Shown: in pieces, positions 6,904-16,981 of the stretch
How the letters are laid out: each line of letters starts with the position of its first letter
How positions within the stretch are numbered: the first letter of the stretch is position 1
From: Curvibacter sp.
GTDB lineage: Bacteria > Pseudomonadota > Gammaproteobacteria > Burkholderiales > Burkholderiaceae_C
DNA: 32,991 nucleotides
Direction: 5' to 3'
NCBI GenBank assembly: GCA_019233055.1
Contig: JAFAMV010000002.1
Coordinates: 1-32,991, forward strand
Position numbers and translations under genes: made by a program
The notes under the pieces: model-generated
The model's input: only the letters and a program-made list of their open reading frames with translations
The model's database searches: none
Told to the model about the DNA's origin: nothing

Positions 6904-9006
6904 TCAGGGCTCGACCGCCTCGATGGGTTCGGGGCCCCAGGGCCAGCGCAGCCCGCTTACCAGCACGGTCGCGATCAGGCCGACCGGCACCCCGAAGACC
7001 CCGGCCGAGATGGGCTCGATGCCCATCCACAGCGAATGGCCCGGCGCCAGGCCCAGCAGGGCACGCAGGCCCGGGGCATTGACCAGCAGGTAGTACGAGG
7101 TCACCCCGAGGCCGGCGAGCATGCCGGCCACCGCACCGGCCCGCGTCGCGCCGCGCCAGAAGATGCCCAGCACCATGGCCGGCACCAAGGCCGAGGCGGC
7201 CAGCGAGAACGAGGCCGAGACCAGGGGCAGGATCTCGGACGGTTTCATGGCGGCCACGAAGGCCGCCACCATGGCCACGCTCAGCAGCATGAACTTGGAC
7301 AGGATCACGCGCTGCTCGGCGCGCTGCTTGCGCGGCCCGGCACTGAACAGCCGCAGGTCGCGCACCAGGGAATTGCTGATGGTGAGCAGCAGGCCGTCGG
7401 CCGTCGACAGGGCCGCCGCCAGCCCGCCTGCGGCCACCAGCCCCGACACCACATAGGGCAGACCGCCGATCTCGGGGGTGGCCAGCATGACGATGTCCGC
7501 ACCCAGTCTCAGCTCGCCGAACTGCAGCACCCCATCGCCATTGACATCGCTGACCGAGACCAGCGACGGGTCGACCTTGGACCACTGCACGATCCAGGGC
7601 GGCAATTGGTCAAAAGGCATGCCCACCAGGTTGTTCATGACCTCGAACTTGACCAGCACCGCCAGGGCCGGCGCGCTGAGGTAGATCAGCGCGATGAACA
7701 GCAGCGACCAGCTCACCGAGCTGCGCGCCTCGGCCACGGTGGGCGTGGTGTAGTAGCGCGTCAGCAGGTGCGGCAGCCCGGCCGTGCCAACCATGAGGCA
7801 GAACATCAGGGCGAGGAAATTCAGCCGCGAATGCTGGTAGCTTTCGCGCTCGGCCGGACTGCCATCGGGGTCGCCGGCGAAAGCCTGCGTCTGGCGCGGC
7901 ATCCCGGCCAACGGCGCGGCATGCTCGCGGTTGTCCTGGATCGAGCGCTTCCATTGCTCGCGGGCCGAGGCGGCATCCTCGGGCAGGTTGGCGACCTCGC
8001 GGCTGGCCGCCAGGATCAGGGTCACGTCGGCATTGCGCTGGCGCAGGGTGTTCAGGCGCTCCTGGGCCGCCTGGCGCTCACGCACCAGGGCGACTTCGAC
8101 ATGCGACAGGTTCTGCTCGTCCGCCCGGGCCCGGCGCAGGTACTCGGCGGCCACCTGCTTCTCGGCCGGCGAATCGATCAGTTGCTGCTCCAGCGCCGCG
8201 ATCTTCTCCAGTTGGTGGCCATAGACCAGCGGCGCCAGGGGGCTGCCCAACTGCTTGTAGGACAGCCAGGACACCGGGATCAGGAAGGCCAGCAGCAAGA
8301 TCACATACTGGGCGACCTGGGTCCAGGTGATGGCCCGCATGCCGCCAAGAAACGAACACAGCAGCACCCCGCCCAGGCCCAGCATGATGCCGATCTCGAA
8401 CTGCACGCCGGTCAGGCGCGAGGCGATCAGGCCGACGCCATAGATCTGCGCCACCACGTAGGTGAAGGAACAGGCCACCGCTGCCAGCGCGGCGATCACC
8501 CGCGGCCAGCGTCCACCGAAACGCCGGTCGAAGAAGTCGGGCACGGTGTAGAGATTCATGCGCCGCAGATAGGGCGCGATGAGCATGGACACCAGACAGA
8601 AGCCTCCGGTCCAGCCCAGCACATAGGCCAGCCCCCCCGGCTGGTCCGCCGTGCCCGAGAAGCCCTGCAGGTACAGCGCGCCCGCCAGGCTGATGAAGGA
8701 GGCCGCGCTCATCCAGTCGGCGGCGGCGGCCATGCCATTGAAGAAGGGCGGGATGCGCCGGCCCGCCACGTAGTAGTCTTCGGCGTCGGTGGTGCGGCAA
8801 TAGATGCCGATGCCGGCACAGACCATCACGCTCGAAAACAGGAAGATGGGGCCGATCCAGCGCCGGGACAGGCCCTGGCGTTCGGCCCAGGCCATGAGCC
8901 AGAGAAAGCCGAGCAGGCTCAGCACATAGAGCGCCAGGATGCGGTAGAGCCGACGTTCGTAGCGCTGGCGCCCCTGCGCAGACCAGGGGCCCGACTCATC
9001 CGCCAT
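6904..9006 (-). CDS. VC_2705-type sodium:solute symporter, large subunit
   Basis: This is a 700-residue membrane protein of the SSS family (solute uptake with Na+), with the large-subunit pattern of the VC_2705 subfamily. Core segments include YYVAGRRIPPFFNGMAAAADWMS (about 78-100), SLAGALYLQGF, and VVSGLVAAGGLAAALSTADG near residue 525. A long hydrophilic insert at about 262-395, rich in Ala, Arg, Glu and Gln, looks coiled-coil. Between later helices, residues 487-498 form an EF-hand-like loop (D487, N489, D491, G492, E498). Its ATG overlaps the stop of the small subunit by 11 bases, so the two are made together. The substrate cannot be told from sequence; related systems carry acetate, pyruvate or other carboxylates, and placement next to ppsA fits a gluconeogenic substrate (inference). 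Confidence 0.88.
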   Translation of the reverse strand: MADESGPWSAQGRQRYERRLYRILALYVLSLLGFLWLMAWAERQGLSRRWIGPIFLFSSVMVCAGIGIYCRTTDAEDYYVAGRRIPPFFNGMAAAADWMSAASFISLAGALYLQGFSGTADQPGGLAYVLGWTGGFCLVSMLIAPYLRRMNLYTVPDFFDRRFGGRWPRVIAALAAVACSFTYVVAQIYGVGLIASRLTGVQFEIGIMLGLGGVLLCSFLGGMRAITWTQVAQYVILLLAFLIPVSWLSYKQLGSPLAPLVYGHQLEKIAALEQQLIDSPAEKQVAAEYLRRARADEQNLSHVEVALVRERQAAQERLNTLRQRNADVTLILAASREVANLPEDAASAREQWKRSIQDNREHAAPLAGMPRQTQAFAGDPDGSPAERESYQHSRLNFLALMFCLMVGTAGLPHLLTRYYTTPTVAEARSSVSWSLLFIALIYLSAPALAVLVKFEVMNNLVGMPFDQLPPWIVQWSKVDPSLVSVSDVNGDGVLQFGELRLGADIVMLATPEIGGLPYVVSGLVAAGGLAAALSTADGLLLTISNSLVRDLRLFSAGPRKQRAEQRVILSKFMLLSVAMVAAFVAAMKPSEILPLVSASFSLAASALVPAMVLGIFWRGATRAGAVAGMLAGLGVTSYYLLVNAPGLRALLGLAPGHSLWMGIEPISAGVFGVPVGLIATVLVSGLRWPWGPEPIEAVEP

Positions 9007-9274
9007 CGGCCGCTTCCCCGCCTTCCGGCGCTTCGAGGCGGTTCATGACCAGGGCATCGAGCACCACGATCACCAGGAACATCAGCACCGCCCCCTGGGC
9101 CGCCATCCAGTAGCCCAGCGAGCCCCCCCAGGGGCCCAGATGCCAGGCCGCCAGATCGCGGGCGAAATAGCAGCTGCCGAACGACACTGCCACCCACAGC
9201 AGCAGCATCGGCCCACGGAACCACCAGTGCCCGCGGGCCGGTGCGGGAGCGTCTTCAGACTGGGAACTGGACAT
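8996..9274 (-). CDS. DUF4212 protein, small subunit of sodium:solute symporter
   Basis: The protein is 92 residues with two transmembrane helices (WFRGPMLLLWVAVSFGSCYFA and SLGYWMAAQGAVLMFLVIVVLDALVM). This matches the DUF4212 small-subunit family always found beside large VC_2705-type SSS symporters. The ATG at 9274 is used because the product then begins MSSSQSED and the family's HWWFRGPML segment follows; the frame is open further upstream. It overlaps the large-subunit start by 11 bases. Confidence 0.88.
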   Translation of the reverse strand: MSSSQSEDAPAPARGHWWFRGPMLLLWVAVSFGSCYFARDLAAWHLGPWGGSLGYWMAAQGAVLMFLVIVVLDALVMNRLEAPEGGEAADGG

Positions 9275-9299
9275 CGTCCGATCTTCGCACCGGACAGGC

Positions 9300-9334
9300 C
9301 CGCTGTCGCTAGGCGTTAGCCCGCACGACAGCGG
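9300..9334. repeat. Hairpin between ppsA and the symporter operon
   Basis: CCGCTGTCG (9300-9308) and CGACAGCGG (9326-9334) form a perfect 9-bp stem with a 17-base loop. There is no T tract on either side. It lies 26 bases past the start of the symporter small-subunit gene and 27 bases past the ppsA stop on the minus strand. It could reduce readthrough or act in RNA regulation. Confidence 0.45.
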
Positions 9335-9360
9335 CCTGGTGGCGGCATGGGCCCGGAAGC

Positions 9361-11754
<2,394 letters not shown>

Positions 11755-11961
11755 GGGAAAGCTCCAGAAGTTGAAACCGGGTCGTCTGCCCTGGGCGCCA
11801 TGGCGGGCGCGCAGCAGCGGGCCATGCACGGCCGGCAACTTGATTGTTCTGCTTTTGGGTCAAAGCGGTGCATGGCGGGAATTTGGATAATCGGCGAATT
11901 GTAGGCCCGCCCGGCATTCCCGGCCTGGCATGGGTGCACTACAACTTTGTGAAAACATTTC
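11755..11961. promoter_or_regulatory. Divergent ppsA/ppsR intergenic region
   Basis: This 207-bp region must hold both promoters. Hexamers resembling -10 elements are visible in each direction: GATAAT at 11886-11891 (plus) and TACAAT at 11903-11898 (minus). No convincing -35 partner was found for either. Confidence 0.3.
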
Positions 11962-12783
11962 ATGCACACCCGTACCGTCTTCTTCATCTCGGATGGCACC
12001 GGCATCACCGCCGAGACCTTCGGCAACGCCATCCTCGCCCAATTCGACATGAAGCCCCGCCATGTGCGCCTGCCCTTCATCGACACGGTGGACAAGGCGT
12101 TCCAGGCGGTGCGCCAGATCAACCACACCGCCGAGGTCGAGGGCCGCAAGCCCATCGTCTTCACCACCCTGGTCAACATGGAGGTGCTGGCCGTGATCCA
12201 GGAGGGCTGCCAGGGCATGCTGCTGGACATGTTCGGCACCTTCGTGCATCCGCTCGAGAACGAACTCGGCATCAAGTCGCACCATCGGGTGGGCCGCTTC
12301 TCGGACGTGAGCAAGAGCAAGGAATACCACGACCGCATCGAAGCCATCAACTTCAGCCTGGCCCATGACGACGGCCAGTCCAACCGCGACCTCGAGGCGG
12401 CCGATGTGATCCTGGTCGGCGTGAGCCGCAGCGGCAAGACCCCCACCAGCCTGTACCTGGCCATGCAGCACGGCCTGAAGGCGGCCAACTACCCCTTGAT
12501 CCCCGAGGACTTCGAACGCCAGCAACTGCCGCCCGCCCTGGTGCCCTTCCGCAAGAAGCTGTTCGGGCTGACCATCCAGCCCGAGCGCCTGTCCGAGATC
12601 CGCAACGAACGGCGCCCCAACTCGCGCTACGCCAGCCTCGAGAACTGCCGCATGGAAGTCAACGAAGCCGAGTCGATGATGCGGCGCAGCGGCATCCGCT
12701 GGCTCAGCAGCACCACCAAGTCGATCGAGGAGATCGCCACCACCATCCTGCAGGAGATCCGGCCCGAGCGCCTGGTGTACTGA
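11962..12783 (+). CDS. ppsR: PEP synthase regulatory protein (kinase/pyrophosphorylase, PSRP)
   Basis: PSRP is a bifunctional enzyme that inactivates PEP synthase by ADP-dependent phosphorylation of a threonine and reactivates it by phosphate-dependent removal. The protein is 273 residues, the normal length. It begins with the family signature [14 protein letters not shown] (6-19) and contains the P-loop GVSRSGKT (153-160). The C-terminal part [23 protein letters not shown] is typical. It is divergent from ppsA, the enzyme it acts on. The ATG at 11962 lacks a strong Shine-Dalgarno sequence, but the protein start is fixed by homology. It ends 32 bases before the convergent hmuV stop. Confidence 0.96.
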   Translation: MHTRTVFFISDGTGITAETFGNAILAQFDMKPRHVRLPFIDTVDKAFQAVRQINHTAEVEGRKPIVFTTLVNMEVLAVIQEGCQGMLLDMFGTFVHPLENELGIKSHHRVGRFSDVSKSKEYHDRIEAINFSLAHDDGQSNRDLEAADVILVGVSRSGKTPTSLYLAMQHGLKAANYPLIPEDFERQQLPPALVPFRKKLFGLTIQPERLSEIRNERRPNSRYASLENCRMEVNEAESMMRRSGIRWLSSTTKSIEEIATTILQEIRPERLVY

Positions 12784-12815
12784 CCCACCGCCCAGCCGCC
12801 CAGCCGCCCGGACCC

Positions 12816-13610
12816 TCAGCCGAACAGCAGCTGAGGCACGCCGCCGTGGCCGACCGCCTGGCAGTCCACCCCCCAGACCTGCCGCACCAGGGCCGGCGTC
12901 AGCAACTCGCGCACCGGCCCCTGGCGCCCTTCGGGCAGCGCCTGCCCCGGCACCTGCCGGCCCAGCACCAGGGCCTCGTCGGCATAGCGCAGGGCCAGGT
13001 TCAGGTCGTGCAGCACGGCCACCACCCCCACGCGCTGGGCCCGTGACCAGTCACGCAGCCAGCGCAGACTCTGGTGCTGGTGCGCCAGATCGAGCGCCGC
13101 CGTCGGCTCATCGAGCAACAGCCACCGCGAGCCTCCGTCGGGCGGCGCCTCCCAGATCTGGGCGCAGGCCCGGGCCAGATGCACGCGGGCCCGCTCGCCG
13201 CCCGACAGGCTGTTGAAGCGGCGCCCGCGCAGCTCCGACAGGCCCAGCGCAGCCATCACCTCGGCCACCCGGTCAGCCTGCTGCGGCATCGGGCTGAGCC
13301 GGTGGGCGTGGCGCCCCAGCTCCACCACCGCCTCGGCCGTGAAATCGAAGGCCACCTGCCCGTCCTGGGGCACGCAGGCACGCTGGCGCGCCAGCGCAGC
13401 GGGTTTCCATTCGGCCAGACCACGGCCATCGAGGGTGACCTGTCCCTGCCCGGGCGCCGACAAGCCACTGAGCAAGCCCAGCAGACTGGATTTGCCGGCC
13501 CCGTTGGGGCCGAGCACCACCTGCACACGCCCCGGCGACCAGCCCAGGTCCAAGGGCTGCAGCAGCGGGCGGCCACCCGCCTGGACCCGCAGGTTCTCGC
13601 AGGCCAGCAT
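12816..13610 (-). CDS. hmuV: Hemin ABC transporter ATP-binding protein
   Basis: This is the cytoplasmic ATPase that powers hemin import through HmuU. The protein is 264 residues. Walker A is GPNGAGKSS (34-42), the Q-loop lies in CVPQDGQVAF, the ABC signature is LSGGE (135-139), Walker B is LLLDEPT (164-170), and the switch histidine is H201 in VLHDLNLAL. Its ATG overlaps the last base of hmuU (TGATG), which means translational coupling. It is the last gene of the hemin operon and ends 32 bases from the convergent ppsR. Alone it could belong to any FecCDE/BtuCD-type importer; the hmuS and hmuR genes upstream identify it as hemin. Confidence 0.93.
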   Translation of the reverse strand: MLACENLRVQAGGRPLLQPLDLGWSPGRVQVVLGPNGAGKSSLLGLLSGLSAPGQGQVTLDGRGLAEWKPAALARQRACVPQDGQVAFDFTAEAVVELGRHAHRLSPMPQQADRVAEVMAALGLSELRGRRFNSLSGGERARVHLARACAQIWEAPPDGGSRWLLLDEPTAALDLAHQHQSLRWLRDWSRAQRVGVVAVLHDLNLALRYADEALVLGRQVPGQALPEGRQGPVRELLTPALVRQVWGVDCQAVGHGGVPQLLFG

Positions 13611-14671
13611 CAGAGCACGCCCCGCTGGCGCCGCAGCATGAACAGAAAGACCGGCGCGCCCAGAAAGGCGGTCAACACACCCAAAGGCAGTTCGGCCGGC
13701 CGGACCAGCATGCGGGCCGCAGCGTCGGCCAGCACCACCAGGGCGGCCCCCCACAGGGCCGAGGCCGGCAACACCACCCGGTGGTCCGGCCCCGCCAGCA
13801 GACGCACCCCGTGCGGGGCCATGAGGCCGACAAAACCCACCAGGCCGGTGCAGGCCGTCACCGCCCCCACGGCCAGCGCACTGGCCACGATGGCGCGGCG
13901 CTTCAAGGATTCGACCTCCACGCCGGCAAGCCGGGCCGGGCCCTCGCCGAGGGCCAGCACATTCAGGCCCCGCGCCAGGCCTTGTCCCAGCCCACAGGCC
14001 AGCAGCACTGCGGGCGCCACCCAGGCCAGCGCCGACCAGCGCGCGCCGCCCAGGCTGCCCAGCAACCAGAACTGAAGGTTTCGCATCTGCTCGTCGGTGG
14101 CCAGAAAACTCATCAAGCCCAACCCGGCACCCGCCAGCGCATTCAAGGCAATGCCACCGAGCAGCATCAGGCCCATGCGCGTCCCACCTTCGGCCTGGGC
14201 GAGCAGACAGGTCAAGGCGGTGAACAACAGCCCACCCCCGAACGCCAGGGCCACCAGCACCGGGCTGCCCAGCGTGCGCGGCAGGGTGGGCCACAGGTTG
14301 GCGCCGATCACCAGGCCCAGGCCGACCGCCAGCGCCGCACCGCTGCTCACGCCGATCAGCCCCGGATCGGCCAGGGGGTTGCGGAACAGGCCCTGCATCA
14401 GGGCGCCCGACAGCCCCAGGCCGGCCCCCGCCAGCGCCCCCAGCAACAGGCGCGGCAGACGGATGTTCATGAAGACCAGATCCGGTGCGCCCGCCGGCGC
14501 AAGCCCCTGGGCGGCCCGCCACAGGGCCTGGAGCATCTGCCCCGCGCCCAGCTCATAGGCCCCCATGCCGCTGCCCGCCAGCAAGGACATGGCCAGCAGC
14601 AGCAGGCTCAGGCCGCCCATGGCCTTCGGCGTCAGCCGCCGCCCTGTGGGTCGCCCCATCGGCCGCCCCAT
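13610..14671 (-). CDS. hmuU: Hemin ABC transporter permease
   Basis: This is an inner-membrane permease of the BtuC/FecCD family, about 353 residues with 9-10 hydrophobic segments. Family landmarks are the IRLPRLLLGALAGAGLGLSGALMQGLFRNPLADPGLIG region (about 75-115) and the late cytoplasmic-loop motif GFVGLMAPHGVRLLAGPDHR, the site that contacts the ATPase. Three starts are possible: GTG at 14683 overlapping the hmuT stop as GTGA, ATG at 14671, and ATG at 14659. None has a strong ribosome-binding site, and the repeated MGRPMGRPTGR between them makes the choice uncertain. It is coupled to hmuT upstream and hmuV downstream. Confidence 0.92.
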   Translation of the reverse strand: MGRPMGRPTGRRLTPKAMGGLSLLLLAMSLLAGSGMGAYELGAGQMLQALWRAAQGLAPAGAPDLVFMNIRLPRLLLGALAGAGLGLSGALMQGLFRNPLADPGLIGVSSGAALAVGLGLVIGANLWPTLPRTLGSPVLVALAFGGGLLFTALTCLLAQAEGGTRMGLMLLGGIALNALAGAGLGLMSFLATDEQMRNLQFWLLGSLGGARWSALAWVAPAVLLACGLGQGLARGLNVLALGEGPARLAGVEVESLKRRAIVASALAVGAVTACTGLVGFVGLMAPHGVRLLAGPDHRVVLPASALWGAALVVLADAAARMLVRPAELPLGVLTAFLGAPVFLFMLRRQRGVL

Positions 14672-14679
14672 CTGCCAGC

Positions 14680-15540
14680 TCACGCGCTGCGCAGGCCACG
14701 GGCCAGCTCCGCGATCGCCTCGGGCAGCCGGGGGCCGAAACCCAGCAGATGGCTGGCCTCCAGCGTGACCAGCGCCTGGCGGCGGGCCGCCGGCGTCAAC
14801 GCCAGTTCGGGGCGCTGCCAGAAACGCGGCCCGCCGCCCTGGGCCTCGAGACCCTGGGTCGTGGTGACCAGGACCTCGGGCGCGGCGCTGGCCATGGCCT
14901 CGGCCGTCAGGGGGCGGTAGCCCTCGAACTGGTCCATCACGTTGCGCGCGCCGGCCAGGCGCAGCACCGCATCGGCCGCCGTGCCCCGGCCCGCCACCTG
15001 GGGTGCGCCGCCATGCGACAGGATGAACAGGGCCCTCGGCTGCCCCTGGGCCCGGGCCACCTCCTGCTGCACCGTCGACCATTGCGCCTGCAAGCGGGTC
15101 CACAGCGCACGGGCCTGGTCCTCACGGCCGCTGGCCCGCCCGACCAGCTCGACCTTGCGCCGCACCTCGTCCCAGCTGTGGTCTGCCTGCACCAGCTCGA
15201 CGAGCACACCGGCCTCGCGCAGTTGCGCCAGCACCGTGGCCGGCCCCGCCTCGGTGGTGCCCAGCACCCGGTCGGGCCGCAGCGACAGCAGGCCCTCGGC
15301 CGACAGTTGCCGCAGGTAGCCGACCTTGGGTGTCTTCAAGGCCGCCTCGGGGTAGGTGCTGGTGGTGTCGGTGCCGACCAGGTCCGGCCCGGCACCCAGG
15401 GCATAGGCCACCTCGGTGATGGCGCCGGACAGGCAGACCAGACGCCGGCCGGCAGGGGCCGCAGCGGCCCATCGGAAGGCACCGAGCCCCGCCCCGGCCA
15501 GCAGCCCGCGCCGCGCCCGATCGATCACGGCCGGGCTCAT
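14680..15540 (-). CDS. hmuT: Periplasmic hemin-binding protein
   Basis: This is the periplasmic binding protein that hands hemin from the TonB receptor to HmuUV. The precursor is 286 residues. Its N-terminus is RARRGLLAGAGLGAF followed by an Ala-rich region, a twin-arginine or Sec-type signal. The mature protein shows GAITEVAYALGAGPDLVGTD and TSTYP; Y63 (precursor numbering) is in the position of the heme-ligand tyrosine of ShuT/PhuT-type proteins. Next come LSAEGLLSLRPDRVLG and a C-terminal lobe with AADAVLRLAGARNVMD. The ATG at 15540 overlaps the hmuS stop by four bases (ATGA). Confidence 0.92.
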   Translation of the reverse strand: MSPAVIDRARRGLLAGAGLGAFRWAAAAPAGRRLVCLSGAITEVAYALGAGPDLVGTDTTSTYPEAALKTPKVGYLRQLSAEGLLSLRPDRVLGTTEAGPATVLAQLREAGVLVELVQADHSWDEVRRKVELVGRASGREDQARALWTRLQAQWSTVQQEVARAQGQPRALFILSHGGAPQVAGRGTAADAVLRLAGARNVMDQFEGYRPLTAEAMASAAPEVLVTTTQGLEAQGGGPRFWQRPELALTPAARRQALVTLEASHLLGFGPRLPEAIAELARGLRSA

Positions 15541-16631
15541 GCGGGCTCCCCGGCCAGGCGCGGCAGCGCTGCCACCAGTTGCCGCCATTCGGCCAGTTCG
15601 GGCTGACCGGGCTTGCGTTCGCCGAAGAACATCGCCAGCAGCTCGCCCCGCGCCGAGAACACCTCGATCGAGGTCACCAGTCCGTCGCCGGTGGGCTTCT
15701 CGACCCGCCAGACCTCGGCCACATGGTCGCTCCTCAGGTGCAGGTTGAAGCCGGTATCCAGCACGTTCAACCAATCCCCGCCCGGGCCTTGCAGGGTGTC
15801 GATGCGATGCACCGGTCCGGTGTGGATCTGGATGCAGCCCCCGCTGCCGACGAACACCATGATGGAGGTCTGCGCCCGGGCCGCGCGGCGCAAGACCTGT
15901 TCGACCGCGCCCGGATCCAGGCGCCAGGTGAATCGCCCTTCGGCCAGGCGCAGACTCTGTTGCCGCGGCAGCCCGAAACGTTGCATCAGGCCGAAGAACT
16001 CGTGCGTGTCCTTCATCTGCGACCAGCCGGCCAGAAAGCCCGCTGCATCGGCGTCCGGGCGCTCCTGCGGTTCATCGGCGGCCTCCGCTCCGGCCTCGAA
16101 CTGCGGCCGGGCCCCGGCCTGGGCAAAGCGCTGGATCACCGCCTCCAGGGCTTCGCGGTCGGTCGCCTCGCGGGCGTAGATCTTGTGCACCGCCCGCCCA
16201 TGGGCGTTGAAGAACTGCAGGCTGCGCAGCAGCGGGGCCGACGGCGAACGTCCGGCCTCCAGCACCGCGAAACCGGCATGCCAATGGTCGAGGAACAGGC
16301 GCAGGTCGATCTCGCGGTCCAGCACCAGGGCCACCGCGCCCTGAGCCGACACCTGGCGGTAGGTCCCGTGCTTTTCATGCACCACCGACTCGTTGCGGGT
16401 CAAGGCCATCAAGGACCCGCAGGGCTCCAGGGCCTGCAGGAGCGCCAGCCAGTCGCCCCTGAGGGGCAGGGCCTGCAAGGGCTGGTCATGAGGGCCGGCA
16501 TGCGCCGCCAGCACCGCCCCCTCGCTGAGCCCGATCTGCCGGGCGGCGTCGCGGGCCCGCAGGCCGGTGCTTCGGGCGGCTTCATAGTCTGCGCGGATCC
16601 GGGCCGCATCGGTATAGGGCGCGGCGCTCAT
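15537..16631 (-). CDS. hmuS: Cytoplasmic heme-handling protein (HmuS/HemS family)
   Basis: HmuS-family proteins bind heme after import and pass it to, or act in, heme degradation. The protein is 364 residues in the family's two-repeat layout. The N-terminal repeat carries GSLMALTRNESVVHEKHGTY (72-91) and FFNAHGRAVHKIYAR. The C-terminal repeat carries KDTHEFFGLMQRFGLPR, in which H210 is the probable proximal heme ligand, and the signature GGCIQIHTGPVHRIDTL followed by LNVLDTGFNLHLRSDHVAEVWRVEKPT. The ATG at 16631 overlaps the stop of the upstream small ORF by four bases, and its own stop overlaps hmuT the same way. It sits mid-operon between the outer-membrane receptor and the ABC importer. 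Confidence 0.94.
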   Translation of the reverse strand: MSAAPYTDAARIRADYEAARSTGLRARDAARQIGLSEGAVLAAHAGPHDQPLQALPLRGDWLALLQALEPCGSLMALTRNESVVHEKHGTYRQVSAQGAVALVLDREIDLRLFLDHWHAGFAVLEAGRSPSAPLLRSLQFFNAHGRAVHKIYAREATDREALEAVIQRFAQAGARPQFEAGAEAADEPQERPDADAAGFLAGWSQMKDTHEFFGLMQRFGLPRQQSLRLAEGRFTWRLDPGAVEQVLRRAARAQTSIMVFVGSGGCIQIHTGPVHRIDTLQGPGGDWLNVLDTGFNLHLRSDHVAEVWRVEKPTGDGLVTSIEVFSARGELLAMFFGERKPGQPELAEWRQLVAALPRLAGEPA

Positions 16632-16957
16632 TGCACGGTCTCCGGCAAGGGCAGCCAGGCAGCAGCCAGGGCGCGGGTGGGCAGGGCCGTGGCAAGCGCT
16701 GCCGCCGGTGCAGCCAGGGCCACCCAGCGGCCATGCAGGCTGGCCAGCAAGGCCTGGAAATGGAAAGACAGCCCCTCGCAAGCCCCCAGTTCGTGCAGAT
16801 GCGCCGCGATCTTGCGGGCCATGCCCTGTCGATGGGCTTCGCAGCAGGCCTGGGCGTGGCCGGTCATCAGCGCCAGCGTCGCGGCCCATCGGGCCTCGCA
16901 GTCGGGCAACCGGTACTCCTCGTCGGCGGGGGCCGGAGGCAGCAGTTTCGTCGTCAT
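16628..16957 (-). CDS. Unrecognised small Cys/His-rich protein in the hemin operon
   Basis: The product is 109 residues, and I do not recognise a family. It is predicted to be mainly helical with no signal peptide; a hydrophobic Ala/Leu-rich stretch lies at about 78-103. Residues 34-75 are unusually rich in possible metal or heme ligands: H34, C38, C39, H42, H53, H55, C60, H66 and H75. The ATG at 16957 has AAGGAG eight bases upstream; a GTG three codons earlier is in frame but overlaps that site. It lies 24 bases after the receptor stop, and its stop overlaps hmuS as ATGA, so it is translated in step with heme-handling genes. It is not HemP, which is about 60 residues with a different sequence. 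Confidence 0.75.
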   Translation of the reverse strand: MTTKLLPPAPADEEYRLPDCEARWAATLALMTGHAQACCEAHRQGMARKIAAHLHELGACEGLSFHFQALLASLHGRWVALAAPAAALATALPTRALAAAWLPLPETVQ

Positions 16958-16981
16958 GGTGGGCACTCCTTCAGTCAGGCA

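Noticed and set aside
16628-16957. Identification of the small hemin-operon ORF as hemP
   Set aside because: HemP is about 60 residues with a different conserved sequence; length and composition here do not fit.
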